Assembly (NCBI RefSeq): GCF_001922575.1
Contig: NZ_MRCI01000001.1
Location: 2,976,001-3,040,000 of the forward strand
Source: Neptunomonas phycophila
GTDB taxonomy: Bacteria; Pseudomonadota; Gammaproteobacteria; Pseudomonadales; Balneatricaceae
DNA length: 64,000 nucleotides
Direction: 5' to 3'
Shown here: piece after piece, positions 18,349 to 26,975 of the stretch
Position numbering within the stretch: the stretch's first letter is position 1
How the letters are laid out: each line of letters starts with the position of its first letter
Made by a program: the position numbers and the translations under genes
Notes under the pieces: generated by a model
What the model was told of the DNA's origin: nothing
Seen by the model: the letters and a program-made list of their open reading frames with translations, nothing else
Databases searched by the model: none

Positions 18349-18891
18349 TCAAAAAGCGTTAATACTATTACTGTCTTTAGTCATTAACGTCATCAACCGT
18401 GGGTGTACAAATAATTTTTCCTTTCCTGAATTAATTTCTTGCAGCACACCAATATCCGCTAACTGCTTTAAATACGTTGAAGCAGTTTGGCGTTTTGCAA
18501 TATCACGTTCAACTAGATTACTGATACGACAATAGGATTGTTCAAAAATAAGCTGAACTAGCTCATAGCTATATATTTTAGGTAGCTGTGCTCTAACGTA
18601 ATCGGTTGTACTTTCCATTAGTGCTCTAATCGCTGTAATCTTATCGCTGGTCCATTAGCGCATATTGAAAAAGCTCATCGGTAGTAGTGACAATATTTTC
18701 AATTTCTGAACTGTCTTTTGCTTCCAGCAAAGGCAGTAAGTTAATTAGCATACTTTGGTTAGGTATGAGCCAGCCTTTTTTAACTCTGCTACAGCGGCGC
18801 GTGCTGAAATACAGGCTTTCGTTTCTATGGAATCTAGATTAGGAGGCAATGTGGGTAATTGGTTGTAAGGCTGCTCTGCTTGCCAAGTCAT
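18349..18891 (-). pseudogene. fic-family gene remnant, internally deleted and frameshifted
   Basis: Translation from the ATG at 18891 gives [18 protein letters not shown], the N-terminus of a Fic (AMP-transferase) protein. Reading continues to AELKKAG, then a one-base shift in or near the A6 run (complement of 18776-18781) is needed to continue as [20 protein letters not shown] and [17 protein letters not shown]. Immediately afterwards the sequence jumps to the Fic C-terminus in another frame ([15 protein letters not shown], then YVRAQLPKIYSYELVQLIF, ending at 18349), a winged-helix region. The whole catalytic core with HPFxxGNGR, roughly 180 residues, is missing. Only a C-terminal 89-residue reading frame (18349-18618) remains open. 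Confidence 0.85.
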
Positions 18892-18898
18892 GTTTAAA

Positions 18899-18976
18899 TC
18901 GACATATCAATTTCATGTGTCGATATTTTTCTTTTTTTCGACATAGCATCCTTATATGTCGATATACTCGACATAT
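18899..18976. repeat. Array of five TCGACATAT half-sites forming dyads
   Basis: Copies are at 18899-18907 (+), 18915-18923 (-, one mismatch), 18938-18946 (+, one mismatch), 18954-18962 (-) and 18968-18976 (+). The first four form two dyads of identical layout: 9-bp arms with a 7-bp spacer, centres 39 bp apart. Copies four and five form a third, perfect dyad with a 5-bp spacer. The array begins 8 bp upstream of the fic remnant start codon, so it is very likely an operator of that promoter or of its former neighbour. Confidence 0.75.
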
Positions 18977-19248
18977 CAACACTCAACCCATACGACTCAC
19001 CAAAACCGAGTTTTGAGTAGGAAAATTCAAAGCAATATGCCCTCCCTTGGGCTTTTGGGGCACATGGACAAAACCTCAGTTAACGCCACTTTGACACACA
19101 CCAACCCTGCTCACACAGCATTTAGTACTTGGGGCACTAATCTACAAAATGGGGCGGGGTATTACCGGTACCCTCAGAAAGCTGAATGACCTAGTCACTT
19201 ATCCGGCTATTGTGTCCGTTTAGCTCTTTAATACTAGTAGGGCAAACA

Positions 19249-19276
19249 CCTCACTGAACTTAACAGATCAGTGAGG
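19249..19276 (+). promoter_or_regulatory. Hairpin covering the ribosome site of the alpA remnant
   Basis: The perfect 9-bp arms are CCTCACTGA (19249-19257) and TCAGTGAGG (19268-19276), with a 10-nt loop. The right arm contains the GAGG ribosome site that precedes the ATG at 19283. In RNA this would hide the site; in DNA it may be a repressor operator. Confidence 0.5.
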
Positions 19277-19282
19277 AAACAA

Positions 19283-19474
19283 ATGATGACCCCAACTACC
19301 CAATCGCCCGCAACATATTCATCTCGTCAGCAACGGATTTTGCGTTTGCCCGAGGTAAAGGCCAAAACAGGCTTTGGCCACAGTACCATTTATGCATTGA
19401 TGACCAATGGATTGGAACCCGCTGAAACAATGTTGACTATGACTGTGGATAAAACATCAGCATCAACCCCGTGA
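19283..19474 (+). pseudogene. Truncated AlpA-like excisionase/regulator
   Basis: 63 residues from the ATG at 19283, which has a GAGG ribosome site 7 bp upstream. Residues 18-40 (RILRLPEVKAKTGFGHST and IYALM) match the helix-turn-helix of AlpA-type phage and island regulators. After the Asn-Gly turn the sequence departs from the family (LEPAETMLTMTVDKTSASTP), so the recognition wing and C-terminus are lost. It is evidence that an integrative element once occupied this place. It could still make a short peptide. Confidence 0.6.
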
Positions 19475-19517
19475 ACTGCCAGTGTACCGACTACCGGCAG
19501 AGCGAATAACAAATGAG

Positions 19518-19563
19518 CTCAATTATTTGGTTTCAACTCAAATAAGTTGAGAAAAATTATAAT
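19518..19563 (+). promoter_or_regulatory. Promoter/operator region of the defence cassette
   Basis: TATAAT stands at 19558-19563. Just upstream, CTCAATTATTT (19518-19528) is mirrored by AAATAAGTTGAG (19540-19551) with a single bulge. A nested dyad TCAACT/AGTTGA (19533-19538 and 19545-19550) lies inside. The dyad covers the -35 zone, as expected for an operator of the small HTH protein encoded 66 bp downstream. Confidence 0.4.
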
Positions 19564-19628
19564 CGTGATAGGTTAATCGACAGTGAAAAATCCCAAGTTT
19601 ATGGTTAAGAAAACACCGTGGAGAGAGC

Positions 19629-19832
19629 ATGATCCGCTGCCACCTAGCCCGTTTAATGGGTGAGAGAAAGATGCGCATTAGCGACGTGATGCGAGAAGCC
19701 GGCTTAAGCCGTACCACCGTCACGCTACTGTACAAAGAAACCGCGCTTAAGGTGGACTTAGAGGCGCTCGATAAGCTTTGCGAATTATTCGACTGCGAGT
19801 TAAATCAATTATTGGAACGTATACCTAACTAG
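19629..19832 (+). CDS. Small XRE-type helix-turn-helix protein, likely cassette controller
   Basis: 67 residues, almost entirely a Cro/C1-type HTH (KMRISDVMREAGLSRTTVTL with recognition helix following, then LEALDKLCELFDCELNQLLE). The compact form is typical of YozG-like regulators. GGAGAGAG just upstream is the ribosome site. It lies 48 bp before the methyltransferase gene on the same strand, the position held by controller (C) proteins in restriction-modification operons. The dyad at 19518-19551 is its likely target. Confidence 0.85.
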   Translation: MIRCHLARLMGERKMRISDVMREAGLSRTTVTLLYKETALKVDLEALDKLCELFDCELNQLLERIPN

Positions 19833-19880
19833 GTTCAAACATTTAATGAAGAATCCAATGATAAGAGCGTTCTGCTAAAA

Positions 19881-21416
19881 ATGAAGAGAAAAGACATCAC
19901 ATATCCGGTAGTAGATCTATTTGCCGGCCCGGGCGGATTGGGGGAAGGGTTTTCTGAGCTATATAACTCAAATAATTCTCGAGCATTCAAGTCTATCGTA
20001 TCCATAGAAAGAGATGAGTTTGCTCACCAGACACTACTATTAAGGCACTTTTTTAAATCCTACCCTAGGTCATCAGCTCCTGATGACTATTATGCCTACT
20101 TAGAGGGACGAATTAATAAAAAAGAGCTGATTGAGAAAAACAGTCACAACTGGGAGCATGCGAAATCGACAGCTCTGAAAATTTCATTGGGTGAAGAAAC
20201 GCATGATGAAGTTCAACAGATTATTAGTGACAGACTGAAATCGTCAAAGAAATGGGCCTTGATTGGTGGGCCACCTTGCCAGGCTTATTCCTTGGTTGGT
20301 CGTTCTAGGATGATGAACAATCCTGAGTTTGAAGAAGATGAACGACATTTCTTATACAAGGAATATCTTAAAATCATCATTGATCACCGCCCACCTACTT
20401 TCGTCATGGAAAATGTGAAGGGGCTGCTTTCAGCAAAGATTAATGGTGAGTCTGTCGTTGATAAGATCGTAGAAGACCTTCGAAGCCCTCATAGAGCTAT
20501 TGAAAAGAATAAAAATGGTCTGAAATACAAGCTTTACTCTTTATCTCAGTCAGGTGAAGTCGTCGAAGAGATTGAACCAAAATCCTTCATTGTTAGAGCC
20601 GAAGAGTATGGTGTACCGCAAGCTCGACACAGAATGTTTATCTTGGGAATAAGAGCTGACATAAAAGTAGTGCCAGGAACGCTTGAAAAGTCTGAACCTC
20701 CAAGTGTGGAGCAAATAATCAGCAGCATGCCCCAAATAAGAAGCAGTATTTCCAGGCGAAAAGATGATTATGCAGAGTGGAAAGAAGAATTGCTTTCAGT
20801 CATTGCGACATCTTGGATACCTTCAAAAAAGAAGGAAGATGTCTGTGTAAAAAAGGAGATTAAGAGTGCGCTAGAAACAATACGCAATACACCGATGGAC
20901 AAATCTTCCACGAAATACAAACCTCCCAGCGTCATGAAATCATGGTATTTCGACGACCGTCTGAAAGTGGCGACATGTCATGAGGCAAGGTCTCACATGG
21001 TAAGTGACTTGCATCGATACCTGTATGCTTCGGCTCATGCAAGCGCATTGGATATCTCACCTAAACTAAGAGACTTTCCTGAAGAGCTTCTTCCTGCTCA
21101 TAAAAATGTCCAAGATGGTTGTGAGGGTAAAATGTTCTCAGACCGCTTTAGAGTTCAAGTGAAGTCTCGTTTTAGTACGACAATCACTTCTCATATTTCT
21201 AAGGATGGCCACTATTTCATTCATTATGATCCATCACAATGTCGAAGTTTAACTGTAAGGGAGGCCGCAAGACTGCAAACCTTCCCAGATAACTACCATT
21301 TTGAAGGGCCGCGAACTGCTCAGTATCACCAAGTGGGTAACGCGGTTCCACCTTATTTAGCCGTTCAAATAGCCAAAGTCGTCAAAGAAGTTCTAGATAA
21401 AATGCCGGATGATTGA
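19881..21416 (+). CDS. DNA (cytosine-5) methyltransferase, Dcm type
   Basis: 511 residues. It shows motif I DLFAGPGGLGEGF (12-24), motif IV GGPPCQ with catalytic Cys133, motif VI ENVKG with Glu177, motif VIII RHRMFILG, motif IX SLTVREAARLQTFPDNYHF and motif X QVGNAVPPYLA. The target-recognition region lies between VIII and IX and is long. It methylates cytosine C5 in a sequence that cannot be deduced here. It is the first enzyme of the defence cassette. The stop codon overlaps the ATG of the decayed vsr gene (TGATG), as in dcm-vsr pairs. It likely marks self DNA for the downstream MORC-Z1-nuclease genes. Confidence 0.95.
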   Translation: MKRKDITYPVVDLFAGPGGLGEGFSELYNSNNSRAFKSIVSIERDEFAHQTLLLRHFFKSYPRSSAPDDYYAYLEGRINKKELIEKNSHNWEHAKSTALKISLGEETHDEVQQIISDRLKSSKKWALIGGPPCQAYSLVGRSRMMNNPEFEEDERHFLYKEYLKIIIDHRPPTFVMENVKGLLSAKINGESVVDKIVEDLRSPHRAIEKNKNGLKYKLYSLSQSGEVVEEIEPKSFIVRAEEYGVPQARHRMFILGIRADIKVVPGTLEKSEPPSVEQIISSMPQIRSSISRRKDDYAEWKEELLSVIATSWIPSKKKEDVCVKKEIKSALETIRNTPMDKSSTKYKPPSVMKSWYFDDRLKVATCHEARSHMVSDLHRYLYASAHASALDISPKLRDFPEELLPAHKNVQDGCEGKMFSDRFRVQVKSRFSTTITSHISKDGHYFIHYDPSQCRSLTVREAARLQTFPDNYHFEGPRTAQYHQVGNAVPPYLAVQIAKVVKEVLDKMPDD

Positions 21417-21834
21417 TGACTGATATTTTAACGAGGGCAAAACGAAGCTGGAATATGTCAAGAATCAAGAGTAAGGATACTAAGCCTGAGATTACTCTTC
21501 ACTCCCTTTTACACAAGTCAGGCTTAAGATTTCGTTTACATGAAAAGAAACTGCTAGGTGGCCAGATATTTTTTTACCTCGTTACAAAACAGCAATCATT
21601 GTTAATGGATGTTTTTGGCACCTACATCAAGATCACAAATATGCGTACATGCCCAAAACATAAATCGAGTTTTGGAAAGAAAATTTTGAATTAACTGTTC
21701 AGCGAGACAAAGAAAAGAACTGGACGCTAGCTGCTGAGGGGTAGCACGTTTTTACGGCTTGGGAATGAGAGTTAAAGGAAGCTCCGGGCAAGGCCGCAGA
21801 ACGGATTCTTAAGTTTTTAAAGGAGTGGAGTTAA
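21416..21834 (+). pseudogene. vsr: Very-short-patch repair endonuclease (vsr), decayed
   Basis: The ATG at 21416 overlaps the methyltransferase stop. The opening MTDILTRAKRSWNMSRIKSK, then DTKPEITLHSLLHKSGLRFR, is clear Vsr sequence. Near 21560 one base is missing. Reading in the next frame restores PDIFLPRYKTAIIVNGCFWH, the catalytic core with its GCFWH motif. In that frame three stops follow: TAA after MPKT, TAG after LAAEG, and TGA after HVFTAWE. The residual C-terminus ends with a TAA at 21832-21834. The gene cannot make a working T:G mismatch endonuclease. Because it is decayed between intact neighbours, its loss seems tolerated by the cassette. Confidence 0.9.
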
Positions 21835-23324
21835 TGGCTAGAGAGTATACATTGCCACCAAGTGCCTCGTCATTGTCTGAGTCTATGAGAGATCTTGGAT
21901 ATTCTTTGGCGACAGCTGTTGCGGACATATTAGATAACAGCATTACGGCTGGAGCGTCTGAAGTCGATGTCTACTGCGATTTGACTTGCGAAAAGCCGAC
22001 ACTGGTTATCATAGATAACGGAAGTGGAATGACAGGGGACGAACTTCTACTTGCAATGAAGCATGGCTCAGCTAACCCCAAGCAGGCTAGAGAGCCAAAT
22101 GATTTGGGCCGATTTGGTTTGGGCTTGAAAACAGCTTCATTTTCACAATGTAGAAACTTGACGGTCGTTAGCTCGATAAATTCAATAGTTTGTGGGGCTG
22201 AATGGGATCTGGATCATGTAAGTAAGAGAGATGAATGGTGTCTCTCAATTCTGGATGATGAGGATATCAAAAGAATACCGTATTTAGATCATTTAGGTGA
22301 GACTGGAACAGCTGTTGTCTGGACTAAGTTAGATCGGTTATTTGAAGACCAGTATGGTAGCAAGCGAAATGAAATTGTTTTTGAAAAACTAGATCTCGTT
22401 GATCGGCATTTGTCTCTGGTTTTCCATAGGTTTCTAGCTGGTGAGATTAAACATCATCCTAAATTTAGCATTCGTATAAATGGTAAACCCGTAGATGCAT
22501 TCGATCCTTTTTGTCGAAAAATTAAAGCGACACAGGTGCTACCGGAGGAAATAGTCCGTGTTGATGGTATAGAAATAGTTATCCAGCCATACATCCTACC
22601 GCATCATAGCAAGCTCACGGCTAAGGAATATGATTTCTACGAAGATCGTAGCAGCTTCATCTCAAATCAGGGAGCATATATCTACCGGAATGGCAGGCTT
22701 ATGGCTTGGGGAGACTGGTTTAGATTAGTTCCCAAAGGTGAGGCAACGAAGCTTGCGAGGGTTCAGATTGATTTTCCAAATGCTCTAGATGAAAGCTGGA
22801 CAATTGATATTAAAAAATCGCGAGCAAGACCGCCGCATGAAGTTAGAGAAAGGCTTAGGCAGATAATATCTAAGGTCACTGGCACAAGTACCAGAATTCA
22901 TCGCGGCCGAGGACAAAAGCTTTTTCAGGAAGCTCTAAAGCCTGTTTGGGAGCGTTATGCAGATAAGGGGAGCGTAAGGTTTGATTTAAATATGTCTCAC
23001 CCTTTATTTCAATCACTCGAAAGCAAAATGACTCAAGATCAAATTAGATCAATAAGGGCTTATCTGACTTTAGTTACACTATCTTTGCCGATTGAAATGA
23101 TTTATTCAGATTACTCAACTGCTCCTAGAAGTATAAGTCAGGTCGCGGATATAGAGGAATCTACTGTTCTCGAAAAAGTTCGTATGATTTCTGAAACCCT
23201 TTTTGATGACAAAAGTTATGATCAGGATGTTTTAAGGGAGGTGATTTTTTCGATTCCTATGTTTCAAGGTTATAAAGGATTGATAGAGAAATTTATTACA
23301 GGCGAGTTAAGTGGAAAAAAGTAA
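21834..23324 (+). CDS. MORC-like GHKL ATPase of the defence cassette
   Basis: 496 residues from the ATG at 21834, chosen because AAGGAG lies 9 bp upstream and the codon overlaps the vsr stop (TAATG). A GTG nine bases earlier lacks ribosome-site spacing. GHKL motifs: DILDNS (31-36, Mg-binding Asn35), DNGSGM (61-66), GRFGLGLKTA (92-101) and GTAVVWTKLD. An S5-like domain follows to about residue 330, with a helical C-terminal part. This is the MutL/Hsp90-fold clamp ATPase group from which eukaryotic MORC proteins are thought to derive. Such bacterial genes are known beside Z1, PD-(D/E)XK and methylase genes. It probably forms an ATP-gated clamp on DNA that licenses the nuclease. Confidence 0.9.
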   Translation: MAREYTLPPSASSLSESMRDLGYSLATAVADILDNSITAGASEVDVYCDLTCEKPTLVIIDNGSGMTGDELLLAMKHGSANPKQAREPNDLGRFGLGLKTASFSQCRNLTVVSSINSIVCGAEWDLDHVSKRDEWCLSILDDEDIKRIPYLDHLGETGTAVVWTKLDRLFEDQYGSKRNEIVFEKLDLVDRHLSLVFHRFLAGEIKHHPKFSIRINGKPVDAFDPFCRKIKATQVLPEEIVRVDGIEIVIQPYILPHHSKLTAKEYDFYEDRSSFISNQGAYIYRNGRLMAWGDWFRLVPKGEATKLARVQIDFPNALDESWTIDIKKSRARPPHEVRERLRQIISKVTGTSTRIHRGRGQKLFQEALKPVWERYADKGSVRFDLNMSHPLFQSLESKMTQDQIRSIRAYLTLVTLSLPIEMIYSDYSTAPRSISQVADIEESTVLEKVRMISETLFDDKSYDQDVLREVIFSIPMFQGYKGLIEKFITGELSGKK

Positions 23325-26013
23325 TCAGAATGCAGAAAAAAACTTTATCGTTGGGCTAGTAACTTCGGTAAGAAATAAATGGCCAGATGAGGTTCCTACG
23401 AGGAGTCAGCTCACAGAGCTTGCTCAGATGCTGAGTTCAATTACCAGTTATAGTGGGGATATAGAAGAGGCCGTCAAGAAAGTACTGTATAACATTGATA
23501 CGAAAATGGATGTAGGTGTCTCGCTAGTAGACCCACAAGCAGATCATGATGAGGAATGGGTTAATAATCTGAGTGATCAGAGCTGGGAATATTCAGATGC
23601 TTACGAAAATCATTTGCTTTTGAACGAGTGGGCTCCCGATGTTGTAAACACGATAAGTGACGATACTAAAAACATTCTCGGACAATTACAAAACCCAAAA
23701 GATGATGCTCCTCAATGGGATCGAAGAGGGTTGGTCATTGGACACGTTCAATCAGGAAAGACAGCAAACTACTTGGGTTTGGTTGCTAAGGCTGCAGGTG
23801 CTGGATATAGATTTATTCTGATTATTGCAGGCATTCATGAGAATCTGAGAAAGCAAACTCAAGAGAGAGTGGATGCAGGGTTTTCAGGAGCTACAGTAAC
23901 TAAAGATGGGAGATCCTTAATTGGTGTTGGTTTAGAGAATAAGAACTATCCGGCTCCAGCATGCCTAACAAATACAATATCGGATTTCAAGAAGGCCACA
24001 GCAGCGCAAAATTGGCGACTGGCTGATCATAACAAGCCTATTGTTCTGGTAATTAAAAAGAATGTTAGAACACTTGAGTCTTTGTATACATGGTTAAAAG
24101 AGTTGAATGCAAATACCGCAGGTACGATCTCAGATTTGCCGATGCTGATGATTGATGATGAGGCTGATAATGCCTCAATAAATACCAAGAAAGAGGATAT
24201 TGACCCTACCAAGACAAATAGAAAGATTCGCGAGATCTTAGGACTATTTGATAAGAGGTGTTATGTCGGATATACAGCTACTCCTTATGCCAATGTTCTT
24301 ATTAACCCTGATGCTTATGGCGATGAGAAGTTAAGGAAAGAGCTTTTCCCTAAAGATTTTATTTATTGTCTTGATGCACCTAATACCTACTTCGGCCCAA
24401 GAAAAGTCTTTCTAGATGATCATCTAGGAAGGCCTGAATCAGATAATCAAGTATCCCCACGTGTTCTGCAGCCAATATATGATGCAGAAAATTATATTCC
24501 CTTGAAGCATGATAAGTATTTTGACTTGAGTGGCCTGCCACCATCTTTAGAAGTGGCAATTTGTCAGTTTGTGATTGCAAAAGCTATTAGAATTATACGT
24601 GGTCACGGGAACAAACACTGCTCAATGCTTATAAATGTTTCCAGATTTGTTGACGTACAGAGAGGGGTAAAATCTCATGTCAGTCTGTATTTAAAAAGGC
24701 TCAGGGAAGCTGTTAAAGCAAACTATGCAATGCCAAATTCTGTATCGGATCGTGATGGGTATATGCAGATTTTAAAGAGCGTATTTGATGAAGAATATGG
24801 AAGCGACCAGCTTCGATGGTATGGGGTCAAAAATGAACTTTTTAGTGCCGTGGACTCAATCAAAATATTTGTTGTGAACAGTGATAAAAAGAAATCTGAT
24901 GAAGTTCTTGATTATAAGAAATATGAAAAAACTGGTTCAGGACTTACGGCAATTGCTATTGGAGGGCTAAGCCTATCTAGAGGACTAACTATTGAGGGAT
25001 TGTGTATAAGTTATATGTATCGAAATACAAGGATGTACGATACGTTAATGCAGATGGGACGATGGTTTGGTTATCGTTTTGGCTTTGCAGATCTTTGTCG
25101 AGTGCACCTTCCGCAAGATTCAATAGACTGGTACTCACATATCGCTGGTTCTACAGAAAATCTTCGTCAACAGATAACCGAAATGCGGGCTAATGATCTA
25201 AGTCCAATGCAGTTTGGATTGTATGTGCAGTCACATGAGGAAGGACTGATGGTTACAGCTGCAAACAAAATGAGAAACGGCGAAAAATTGACGCTTAATC
25301 AGAACTACAGCGGCGAGCTAAAAGAAAGTTATATTCTTGCATTTGATAAGCAGATTCATAAGGAAAATAGGAAGCTTATTAAAGAATTTTGGGAAACGAA
25401 ATTTGGTGTTAGAGAGCTGGTCCCAACCACAAAAGGGTGGATTGCACGTGATGTATCCACTTTTAAAGTTGTCGAATTTTTGAAGAAATTTCGTGTTCAC
25501 TCTAGTTATGTGATGAAGTCATGGACAATTCGTTATCTGGAGGAAAAAGTCTTATTAAAGTACGAATTTTCAGATGTTTTGTTCATTTCAAATGCTAATG
25601 AGAAGCCTTCTGATACCCGAATTCTTGGCCCCCAACTAAGAGAGAAAGGTGTAAAAAACTGTGATGGATTTTGGCGTCTCAGTGGCTACAGGGTAGCTAG
25701 TCGCGGAGATGAAAAGCTAGGTTTGACAACCGATCAGTTTGATGCTGCTAAGCTATCAGTGAAAGTTTCGGAGACGCTTTCTGATTATCACTACAGGAGG
25801 CAAAGAAAGAAACCACTTTTGATGATCCATTTTATTAACGTTAGGGGTGAAAATGGTACAGGTCAAGATAATGTTCCTGCCTATGGTATCAGTTTTCCAT
25901 ATGGCGATTACTCAAGCGGTGTTGAAGTTATAGCAAACAAGGTTTATCTAGAGCAGTTTAATGGAGAGATCGACGACATGCCCGATGACGAAGACGAATA
26001 TCATGAATCATAG
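23311..26013 (+). CDS. Z1-domain protein (superfamily-II helicase-like ATPase)
   Basis: 900 residues, GTG start at 23311, overlapping the MORC gene by 14 bp. Walker A is GHVQSGKT at 144-151 and Walker B is IDDEAD with Asp282-Asp283-Glu284. Later helicase-like motifs include YVGYTATPYANVLI (motif III region), the Z1 hallmark GGLSLSRGLTIEGL and QMGRWFGYR (motif VI Arg finger). The C-terminal 300 residues are less conserved. Z1 proteins are predicted DNA translocases in restriction-like systems. The overlap with its neighbours argues for a fixed complex with the MORC ATPase and nuclease. Confidence 0.92.
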   Translation: MEKSNQNAEKNFIVGLVTSVRNKWPDEVPTRSQLTELAQMLSSITSYSGDIEEAVKKVLYNIDTKMDVGVSLVDPQADHDEEWVNNLSDQSWEYSDAYENHLLLNEWAPDVVNTISDDTKNILGQLQNPKDDAPQWDRRGLVIGHVQSGKTANYLGLVAKAAGAGYRFILIIAGIHENLRKQTQERVDAGFSGATVTKDGRSLIGVGLENKNYPAPACLTNTISDFKKATAAQNWRLADHNKPIVLVIKKNVRTLESLYTWLKELNANTAGTISDLPMLMIDDEADNASINTKKEDIDPTKTNRKIREILGLFDKRCYVGYTATPYANVLINPDAYGDEKLRKELFPKDFIYCLDAPNTYFGPRKVFLDDHLGRPESDNQVSPRVLQPIYDAENYIPLKHDKYFDLSGLPPSLEVAICQFVIAKAIRIIRGHGNKHCSMLINVSRFVDVQRGVKSHVSLYLKRLREAVKANYAMPNSVSDRDGYMQILKSVFDEEYGSDQLRWYGVKNELFSAVDSIKIFVVNSDKKKSDEVLDYKKYEKTGSGLTAIAIGGLSLSRGLTIEGLCISYMYRNTRMYDTLMQMGRWFGYRFGFADLCRVHLPQDSIDWYSHIAGSTENLRQQITEMRANDLSPMQFGLYVQSHEEGLMVTAANKMRNGEKLTLNQNYSGELKESYILAFDKQIHKENRKLIKEFWETKFGVRELVPTTKGWIARDVSTFKVVEFLKKFRVHSSYVMKSWTIRYLEEKVLLKYEFSDVLFISNANEKPSDTRILGPQLREKGVKNCDGFWRLSGYRVASRGDEKLGLTTDQFDAAKLSVKVSETLSDYHYRRQRKKPLLMIHFINVRGENGTGQDNVPAYGISFPYGDYSSGVEVIANKVYLEQFNGEIDDMPDDEDEYHES

Positions 26014-26974
26014 AGAAAAGCCATGGGAAGATATTAAAGTTCCTAGCAAAGATATTAGCGTGCGACAAATTCAGTTTGACGGAGTCCTTCCCATTTACTG
26101 GGGAAAAGACTCCAGCGGTCACTGTGTCTTTATTTATGAAATGAGTGAAGATGGAACAGAGATCTTTCGAAAGAGCATGGTATCTATTCATGGGATAAAG
26201 ATTGATTACAGATTGCTAAGCACGACGGGAAATCAGGGCCTTATTTTGGTTCTTGAGAAGCATGTCGATCAAGATCTCTTTTATAGTTTATGCGAAACTT
26301 TGATTCATGAGCTTTCCGAAATCTCAGACCCATTAGTTGGGTTGTCCGTTGCTCTCTCCCAAATAAAACGCTGGAAAGCATTTTTAGCAGGAAAGAAAGG
26401 TCGTGTACTGACCGCTGAAGAAGTGAGGGGGCTATTCAGTGAGCTTCAATTTCTGCAACAGATGCTTGATCAACTGGATAACCAGTTTGACGCTGTGGAT
26501 GCTTGGCAGGGGCCTGAAACATCTCATCAGGATTTCATATTCTCGGATACCGCCGTTGAAGTTAAATCACTCTCCGGCCGTGAGAGAAACGCAGTTAAAA
26601 TATCTTCTGAAGATCAGCTCGAAAGCTTAAATAGCAGCCTGTTTCTTAAGGTTTTTAGATTAGTTGATATGCCTGAATCAAAAACATCAATTTCCCTGAA
26701 CGAGTTAGTAAAGGCAGTTGAGGAAATGCTAACTGAGGCTGAAGCTATAGAGATGTTTGATACAAAGCTGGCTAAAGCTGGCTATGTGCAAATGCTTGCT
26801 TACGATAAGCCTAAATTTATTGTCACTGAAGAGCAGACATATCGTGTCGAAAGTGAGTTTCCAAAGATCGTAAGATCTGAATTAAATACAGGTCTTACAA
26901 GAGTTAGTTATGAAATTAAGTTAGAAAGCGTTCGCGATTTTTTATGCGCAGATAAGGATGTATGGGAGAGGTAA
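26003..26974 (+). CDS. PD-(D/E)XK-motif protein (DUF4420 type), predicted nuclease
   Basis: 323 residues from the ATG at 26003, overlapping the Z1 gene by 11 bp. An upstream ATG at 25961 would extend it deep into Z1 and is less likely. The core shows SHQDFIFSDTAVEVKSLSGR: Asp177, Glu186 and Lys188 fit a PD-(D/E)XK catalytic triad, with a preceding helix containing LRFSELQFL-like residues (GLFSELQFLQQML). It is the probable DNA-cutting subunit of the cassette. The downstream gene begins one base after its stop. Confidence 0.85.
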   Translation: MNHREKPWEDIKVPSKDISVRQIQFDGVLPIYWGKDSSGHCVFIYEMSEDGTEIFRKSMVSIHGIKIDYRLLSTTGNQGLILVLEKHVDQDLFYSLCETLIHELSEISDPLVGLSVALSQIKRWKAFLAGKKGRVLTAEEVRGLFSELQFLQQMLDQLDNQFDAVDAWQGPETSHQDFIFSDTAVEVKSLSGRERNAVKISSEDQLESLNSSLFLKVFRLVDMPESKTSISLNELVKAVEEMLTEAEAIEMFDTKLAKAGYVQMLAYDKPKFIVTEEQTYRVESEFPKIVRSELNTGLTRVSYEIKLESVRDFLCADKDVWER

Positions 26975-26975
26975 A

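Larger units (their letters stand above)
18892..19282. other. Gene-free stretch between fic remnant and alpA remnant
   Basis: About 390 bp. The left end holds the TCGACATAT half-site array (18899-18976) and the right end a perfect hairpin (19249-19276). An open frame at 18956-19189 has no recognisable similarity and unusual Thr/His-rich composition; I do not call it. The middle may be decayed mobile DNA. Confidence 0.5.

Noticed and set aside
18956-19189. 77-codon plus-strand frame starting inside the half-site array
   Set aside because: No recognisable domain, Thr/His-rich composition, start codon inside a palindromic operator and no ribosome site.
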